Assembly (NCBI GenBank): GCA_016281295.1
Contig: JAEEII010000125.1
Span: forward strand, 1 to 34,577
Source of the DNA: Bacteroidales bacterium
Lineage (GTDB): Bacteria > Bacteroidota > Bacteroidia > Bacteroidales > F082
DNA length: 34,577 nucleotides
Direction: 5' to 3'
Positions 29,995 through 34,577 of this stretch are shown here, piece by piece. The position numbers and the translations under genes were made by a program. How positions within the stretch are numbered: position 1 is the stretch's first letter; the number at the start of each line of letters is the position of its first letter. The notes under the pieces were generated by a model that searched no databases, was not told the DNA's origin, and saw only the letters and a program-made list of their open reading frames with translations.

Positions 29995-31736
29995 TGAGAA
30001 CTTTTTTATCTACATCTAATTTGGCTGACCTGCTTGGCACATCCATCGCCACCACACAGCGGTGGGGTGAAACGGGAATGTATCCATATCACTCGCACAA
30101 TGGCAAGATGGGGTTCTACATGGAAGAGTTGACCGACGTAGAACCTGTCCAGATGATGCTCAATAGCAAGTGGGAAGAAGAAATGCACGTCACACCTCTC
30201 CGCGATTTCACCTCGTTGGAGTTGTTTGCAGGTGCTGGTGGATTGGCTTTAGGTATGCACTTCGCCGGATTCCGTCACATTCTTCTCAATGAGATTGATC
30301 CAATGGCTTCGGAAACCCTGCGATTGAATCGTCCCGATTGGAATGTGCTGGAGGGCGACATCCACAAGGTGGATTTCACTCCTTTGAGAGGATTGGTGGA
30401 TTTTGTTTCGGGAGGATTCCCCTGTCAGGCTTTTTCATACGCTGGGAAGAAGGGCGGTCTGAACGATACTAGAGGAACATTGTTTTTCGAGCTTGCACGT
30501 GCCGTAAAGGAGATACAGCCAAAGGTCTTTATGGGAGAGAACGTGAAAGGTCTCCTATCCCATGATGACGGGAGAACACTTGAAATCATTCGTAACGCTA
30601 TAGCAGAATTAGGCTATACACTGGTTGAGCCGCGAGTGCTTAAGGCTGTAATGTATCAAGTCCCTCAGAAGAGGGAGCGTCTTATCCTTGTGGCTATCCG
30701 CAATGATATCGCTCCATATGTTGAATTCCATTGGCCTGCTCCATACAAGAGAATCATGACTCTTAGAGATGCCTTCTTAAAGGGTAAACTATACAAGAAA
30801 GATGTTCCTGCATCAGAAGGGCAAACCTATCCTGAAAAGAAACGCAGAGTTCTTTCACTGGTTCCTGAGGGTGGTGATTGGCGTGATTTACCAGAAGATG
30901 TAGCAAAAGAATTCATGGGAGCCAGTTTCTACCTTGGAGGAGGGAAAACGGGAATGGCTCGACGTCTTTCAATGGATGAACCCTCCTTAACACTTACATG
31001 TGCCCCTGCACAGAAACAGACTGAACGCTGTCACCCGACGGAAACTCGGCCTCTGACTGTTCGCGAATATGCCCGTATCCAGACATTCCCCGACGAATGG
31101 TTGTTCTCAGGAACAATTTCAGACCAATATAAACAGATTGGCAATGCGGTACCAGTTAATCTCTCGTATGCGATTGGACGATCTTTGATGAGGTTGTTTA
31201 ACGATATTGATGCCCGAAACCACGAGGAGAGTCACTTCGATGAGGCCTACAAGGTGGCGAAGAGCATGATACCACCACAACTGTTCCCCATCGACCTGTA
31301 CAGTATGCGGGAGAAATATCCTGAAGAAATTATTCACAACAGGCTTTGTAAAGCCAAAGCTTCTAAGGATAAAAACCTTGACACCTCAAAAAATGTTTTG
31401 GTTTCTTTGGTGACAACAGAAAACGTCGCTCCATACCTCGAACAGGATGCCCGAATATACTATACCGGCAAAGACTTCCCTTCAACGGTGGAACTGAATC
31501 ACCTTTACTATTTTATGCCCTATATAAAGAAAAAAGGCATTCGCGACCTATATTTCATTAAGGTTGCACGTATTGGTTCGAAACATGAAGTTCAAGCTAA
31601 AGCCGACCAAAATGACTTGCGATTGGTGTTTGAGATAGAGTTTGTCAAACAGATATTCCCCGATTATAAGCCCATCGAACTGAAAATATGGCATACTTTT
31701 ACTGATACTACGTTATGCGATATCATGTCAAAATAA
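29994..31736 (+). CDS. DNA cytosine-5 methyltransferase with N-terminal HTH and C-terminal extension
   Basis: 580 residues from the ATG at 29994, which overlaps the upstream stop by one base. The enzyme methylates C5 of cytosine using AdoMet, protecting the host from its restriction partner. The first ~65 residues are a MerR/excisionase-like helix-turn-helix (NLADLLGTSIATTQRWGETG). Methyltransferase motifs: I ELFAGAGGLALG, IV GGFPCQAFSYAG (catalytic Cys), VI GENVKGLL, VIII QKRERLILVAI, IX RPLTVREYARIQTFPDEW and X YKQIGNAVPVNLSYAIG. A ~180-residue tail after motif X (from SLMRLFNDIDARNHEESH) is not part of the usual fold; it may aid target recognition or bind the restriction enzyme. The HTH could allow autoregulation, as in other C5 methyltransferases. 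Confidence 0.9.
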   Translation: MRTFLSTSNLADLLGTSIATTQRWGETGMYPYHSHNGKMGFYMEELTDVEPVQMMLNSKWEEEMHVTPLRDFTSLELFAGAGGLALGMHFAGFRHILLNEIDPMASETLRLNRPDWNVLEGDIHKVDFTPLRGLVDFVSGGFPCQAFSYAGKKGGLNDTRGTLFFELARAVKEIQPKVFMGENVKGLLSHDDGRTLEIIRNAIAELGYTLVEPRVLKAVMYQVPQKRERLILVAIRNDIAPYVEFHWPAPYKRIMTLRDAFLKGKLYKKDVPASEGQTYPEKKRRVLSLVPEGGDWRDLPEDVAKEFMGASFYLGGGKTGMARRLSMDEPSLTLTCAPAQKQTERCHPTETRPLTVREYARIQTFPDEWLFSGTISDQYKQIGNAVPVNLSYAIGRSLMRLFNDIDARNHEESHFDEAYKVAKSMIPPQLFPIDLYSMREKYPEEIIHNRLCKAKASKDKNLDTSKNVLVSLVTTENVAPYLEQDARIYYTGKDFPSTVELNHLYYFMPYIKKKGIRDLYFIKVARIGSKHEVQAKADQNDLRLVFEIEFVKQIFPDYKPIELKIWHTFTDTTLCDIMSK

Positions 31737-31890
31737 GTAAATAGTAATAGATTTTCCAAAAACAACTTGGTTCACTTTGGCACAAATATTGTTGATTGTC
31801 CAATCAACTCAAATGCATGAAGAGTTGCATGTGCCATCGGGTTACTAGCATTACAATACTCATATAAAACAAGAAAAGAAAACACCGAAA
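31737..31890. promoter_or_regulatory. Spacer with an 8-bp palindrome before the 557-aa gene
   Basis: GTTGATTG-TC-CAATCAAC (31791-31808) is a perfect inverted repeat in the upstream region of the next gene. No TTTG/TAnnTTTG promoter is convincing here. It could be an operator, or the stem of a weak terminator of the methyltransferase operon. Confidence 0.35.
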
Positions 31891-33564
31891 ATGAAAAATA
31901 AAACTCGTGTTTGCTGTATCGATACTAGCGAAGAAATTAGAAATTATTTAACTGGCCAAGGTTTTTTTGTTTTCGATGGTAGTTTTGGCACACGAATAAG
32001 TGTTGGTGCATACAATAAACAGAATTCATATAGCAAACTACTGTTAAACCATGTTTTCCCAAACAATATTCAAGAGTATGAATTATTTGTTATTGACATG
32101 AATAACTATATGGTTATTCCGTATCAAAAAAGCGATCATCAGCTCACGAATATTACAAATGGTCGGGCTTCATATTTCTATAGCAATGGGGCTTCAACAA
32201 TTTTCAATCCTTTACCTTACTCCGCATTTTGTTTCGAACGATTAGTGTCTTCGCATTTAACAAGGCCGCGAATAAAAATTGTATTTCAAGCCAAAAAGGA
32301 ATATATTGAATATTATTATGGGGAAAGTCCATATCATTCTCATCAGAGTAGATATAGTAATTACGATTTTACGAATGATCTATCATTTGAATCATTGTCA
32401 GGAACAGATGTGAAAATAACCCCAAATGAGATATCTAAAACACTTTTCACGAATTTTATTAACGATATATCTTATTTTCAAACATTCCAAAACAAAGAAA
32501 CAGATAACTATATCCCATTACTAAAAAGTGCAAATGAGGATGTCGTCTCTTATCTATACTCGTCTGATAACGAAATAGTATTCATGCTTCCTCAGGTAAA
32601 AGACAAAGTCTCTCTTTTAAAAGTTTTATTTGGTGATGTTTTATATAAAAACCTGTCTGAGTATTTTCCCAATATTAATACGGAATCATGGAAATGCAAA
32701 AAAGAATATTATTTACCTAATCATCAACAATTACTGGACGAAAAAGAATCATTAACCATTAAATACAAAAAAGATGTTCAGGTAATAGAACATCAAATTG
32801 TTGAGAACGAATCAAAATACGCATTTCTTCACAATATTTTAATTGAGAGTGGCGACAAGTTAGTTAAAGCCACAATAGAATACTTAAAGTGGTTAGGATT
32901 CTCCAACGTGATTGATAAAGATACCACTGTAAAGGAAGGATTGTTCGAAGAAGATATACAAATAGACTTAGGTGATGATGGATTATTAGTAATTGAGGTA
33001 AAAGGCATTCATCGTACATCAACAGATTCCGAATGCTCCCAAATTCACAAGATAGTTCATCGCAGGGGTAAAGAAAGGGGTAAGTATGATGTAAAAGGAT
33101 TATATATCGTAAACAATGAGCGCGGTATCGAACCGCTAAAAAGAACACTCCCTCCTTTCAATGAAAGACAAATACAAGATGCCGTAAATGATGAACGTGG
33201 TTTGGCGTATACATGGCAACTATTCAATCTTTACTATGATATTGAAAACGGCATCATCTCTAAAGATGAAGCAAGAAAAAGGCTTTTATTGCCCGGTCTT
33301 ATCGATTTCACTCCGAATTTACAGAGTCTTGGTGCACCCTATAATATACTCAAAGAGGGAATCGTCATTTGTGTCGAACTGAATGGACAGCAAATAGCCA
33401 AAGGTGGCATTGTGGCATTTAATAATAATGGGAGATATGAAAAAAGGACGATTGTAAACATACAACAGAATCATAATAATATTGAAAATTGCAACAAAGG
33501 TAAAGTCGGAATTGAAGTGGATAGAGCTGTGCCTAAAATAAAAGAAATATTTCTTGTGAATTAA
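31891..33564 (+). CDS. Large AT-rich protein with C-terminal PD-(D/E)XK-like nuclease domain, candidate defence gene
   Basis: 557 residues, no family recognised. Residues 1-75 (RVCCIDTSEEIRNYLTGQGF, then YELFVIDMNNY) suggest an alpha/beta domain. After a low-complexity middle, ~310-410 has the layout of a restriction-endonuclease-like fold: helix KLVKATIEYLKWLGF, acidic EEDIQIDLGDD, strand LLVIEVKG (Glu369-x-Lys371) and a basic HKIVHRRGKERGKYDVKGLY. A conserved-looking AYTWQLFNLYYDIENGIISK follows, then a beta-rich C-terminus (GIVICVELNGQQIAKGGIVA). It follows the restriction operon in the same direction after 154 bp and is much richer in A+T, suggesting separate acquisition. It could be a Mrr-like or abortive-infection effector. 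Function is inferred from fold motif and context only. Confidence 0.6.
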   Translation: MKNKTRVCCIDTSEEIRNYLTGQGFFVFDGSFGTRISVGAYNKQNSYSKLLLNHVFPNNIQEYELFVIDMNNYMVIPYQKSDHQLTNITNGRASYFYSNGASTIFNPLPYSAFCFERLVSSHLTRPRIKIVFQAKKEYIEYYYGESPYHSHQSRYSNYDFTNDLSFESLSGTDVKITPNEISKTLFTNFINDISYFQTFQNKETDNYIPLLKSANEDVVSYLYSSDNEIVFMLPQVKDKVSLLKVLFGDVLYKNLSEYFPNINTESWKCKKEYYLPNHQQLLDEKESLTIKYKKDVQVIEHQIVENESKYAFLHNILIESGDKLVKATIEYLKWLGFSNVIDKDTTVKEGLFEEDIQIDLGDDGLLVIEVKGIHRTSTDSECSQIHKIVHRRGKERGKYDVKGLYIVNNERGIEPLKRTLPPFNERQIQDAVNDERGLAYTWQLFNLYYDIENGIISKDEARKRLLLPGLIDFTPNLQSLGAPYNILKEGIVICVELNGQQIAKGGIVAFNNNGRYEKRTIVNIQQNHNNIENCNKGKVGIEVDRAVPKIKEIFLVN

Positions 33565-33572
33565 ACAAATAT

Positions 33573-33815
33573 ATGACTGACACGATGACAGCGGAGCAGC
33601 GGCATAGGTGTATGTCGCATACCAACCCTACCATTTTCACCCCGCAAGAGATGCCATCGCCGTTCGATGCCATCAAGGAGACGGACGGGGAAGGTCGCGA
33701 GTGGTGGAACTCGCGGAAGCTGGCACGAGGAATGGAATATGTACCCAAAAAGGTAAAAATGGGAGCATATCATATCCAACATGTATCCGAAAAGTCGATT
33801 TTGGGTACATATTAA
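33573..33815 (+). pseudogene. Chimeric fragment: vsr start fused to a dinD-like start
   Basis: 80 codons. The first ~17 (MTDTMTAEQRHRCMSHT) match the start of very-short-patch repair endonuclease Vsr, the usual companion of C5 methyltransferases. The next ~35 (SPFDAIKETDGEGREWWNSR, KLARGMEY) match the start of DinD/BRO-type proteins. The remainder comes from a small inverted-repeat element. Neither parent protein is complete: Vsr's catalytic region (GKPD, GCFWHGH) is absent. A lost vsr would leave 5mC deamination in this genome uncorrected unless another copy exists. Confidence 0.65.
33736..33813. repeat. 78-bp element with perfect 15-bp terminal inverted repeats
   Basis: AATATGTACCCAAAA (33736-33750) and its exact reverse complement (33799-33813) enclose 48 nt. 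It interrupts the dinD-like fragment, as expected of a miniature inverted-repeat element; an alternative is a hairpin terminator. Confidence 0.6.
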
Positions 33816-33839
33816 ACAAATCACAAATATATTTTAGAA

Positions 33840-34202
33840 ATGACTAACGAAATACAATTCATCTTATATAATCTTCCTGATAATGAGGGGAGTGTGCAAG
33901 GAGTAGTGCGGAATGAGACTATCTGACTGACACAAAAGACGATGACACAATTGTTTGGGGTGAACGTGCCTGCCATCAGCAAACACCTGCAAAACATCTA
34001 CGACAGCGGAGAACTCAATAAAAATGCGACTATTTCCAAAATGGAAACAGTCGTAAATAGGGGTTTCCGCGGAGAGGTGAAAGAAAATGTAGATTTCTAC
34101 AACCTCGACGCCATCATCTCAGTAGGCAACCGCGTCAACTCGGTTAAAAAACGCTTTCTCAGCAATATTAATCCTATGACCGACACGATGACACCGGAGT
34201 AG
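33840..34202 (+). pseudogene. rhuM-like gene, nonsense mutation and truncation
   Basis: In one frame: MTNEIQFILYNLPDNEGSVQ, GVVRNETI, stop, LTQKTMTQLFGVNVPAISKH, then LNKNATISKMETVVNRGFRG and EVKENVDFYNLDAIISVGNR. This is the RhuM family (virulence-associated, KilA-N/BRO-like), where ETIWLTQ is expected; TGG has become TGA at 33924-33926. Homology ends at VNSVK, about 120 residues in, and the frame runs into a second vsr start. The family protein is roughly 330 residues, so at least two-thirds is lost. Confidence 0.75.
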
Positions 34203-34206
34203 CGGT
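34177..34206 (+). pseudogene. Second vsr start, decayed
   Basis: ATGACCGACACGATGACACC then GGAGTAGCGG repeats 33573-33602 with three differences, one of which turns the Gln codon of MTPEQR into a stop. The two vsr starts bracket the dinD- and rhuM-like fragments as direct repeats. Confidence 0.7.
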
Positions 34207-34300
34207 GACATCTGAGCTGTGCGCTGATGGAAGAGGTATAATAACGAAAGCGAAAAACGAAGACGGATTGGCAGAAGATGTATGCTAAAATAAGATTTAT

Positions 34301-34331
34301 TTTGCCGGTTTGAAAAATGTTTGTACCTTTG
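34301..34331 (+). promoter_or_regulatory. Promoter of the terminal ATPase gene
   Basis: TTTG (34301-34304), 19 bp, TACCTTTG (34324-34331). The stretch TTTTGCCGGTTTGAAAAATG closely resembles the rimP promoter region. The 5' leader can fold through GCGAAAAATTTCG-type repeats. Confidence 0.75.
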
Positions 34332-34379
34332 CGAAAAATTTCGTTGCGAAAAAAATCGCAATGCTAACGCGCTAAATAT

Positions 34380-34577
34380 ATGAATCCTTTTAAATTTGGA
34401 ACAATTGTAGAGGGTGATTTTTTCACCGATAGGGCGGAAGAAACGGCCCTGTTGGGACAAAAACTGGATAGCGAAAACCACATCGTGCTGATCAGCCCCC
34501 GACGTTTCGGGAAAAGTAGTTTGGTTTACAAGGTGCTTTCCGGTATCGACCGGCCACAAATACAAATAGACTTGCAG
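34380..34577 (+). CDS. AAA family ATPase, N-terminal part (runs off the window)
   Basis: 66 codons visible: MNPFKFGTIVEGDFFTDRAE, ETALLGQKLDSENHIVLISP, RRFGKSSLVYKVLSG and onward. Walker A is SPRRFGKSSLV. The FxFGTxVEGxxFxxRxEE start is that of the prokaryotic AAA ATPases related to the archaeal ATPase family (PF01637-like), common and often duplicated in Bacteroidales. The role is not established. Start at the ATG at 34380, ~45 nt after a good promoter. Confidence 0.8.
   Translation, partial: MNPFKFGTIVEGDFFTDRAEETALLGQKLDSENHIVLISPRRFGKSSLVYKVLSGIDRPQIQIDLQ

Overview
The window looks like chromosomal DNA of a member of the Bacteroidales. Three signals support this. Nearly every recognisable promoter has the Bacteroidetes form (a TTTG box, 19-21 bp, then TAnnTTTG). 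One large surface protein ends in a type IX secretion (T9SS) sorting tail. Several families are typical of the order: DUF6266, a fimbrillin-like lipoprotein, BT4734/DUF3987 primase-helicases and Rhs proteins with a GKEKDYESG core. I cannot name a genus. A conserved housekeeping core (rimP-nusA-infB-tRNA-Arg) sits among a great deal of accessory DNA.

Layout. 1-617: 5' part of a phosphate butyryl/acetyltransferase gene (minus). 757-2960: two DUF6266 paralogues embedded in islands of a shared compound minisatellite, with the scar of a third copy. 3252-8144: a ~4.8-kb candidate mobile element. An origin-like block (inverted CGTTGCAC arrays around a 28-bp AT palindrome) precedes a coiled-coil protein, a small unknown, another small unknown, a primase-helicase and a last small protein; the 27-bp array recurs at the far end. 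8199-16363: an ~8.1-kb block bounded by ~87-bp inverted repeats. It holds four orphan Rhs C-terminal toxin cassettes, each with its own immunity candidate, arranged as two divergent pairs around a DUF4143 ATPase and the dead end of a tyrosine recombinase.

16378-21867: a scrap yard of rhs, transposase, promoter and xylA fragments. It surrounds three minus-strand surface genes: a 980-aa-class T9SS beta-helix protein, a fimbrillin-like lipoprotein and a small conserved protein. 21868-26882: rimP, nusA, infB, tRNA-Arg(CCU) and a terminator. 26883-27914: a hairpin-rich spacer and a third DUF6266-like gene.

28024-33564: a defence locus. A promoter is followed by a ~250-nt structured leader with mutually exclusive antiterminator and terminator helices, then a GIY-YIG protein, a type II restriction enzyme and a DNA cytosine methyltransferase in an operon, then an AT-rich 557-aa protein with a PD-(D/E)XK-like nuclease motif. 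33573-34206: dead vsr, dinD-like and rhuM fragments. 34380-34577: start of an AAA ATPase gene.

The most interesting items are the Rhs cassette store, the origin-like element, the attenuator-like leader in front of the restriction operon, the 557-aa candidate defence nuclease, and two repeat families: period-7 arrays at gene borders, and a CCTGTCAC palindrome that sits at rearrangement junctions. All family assignments are by eye from motifs; nothing was searched against a database.
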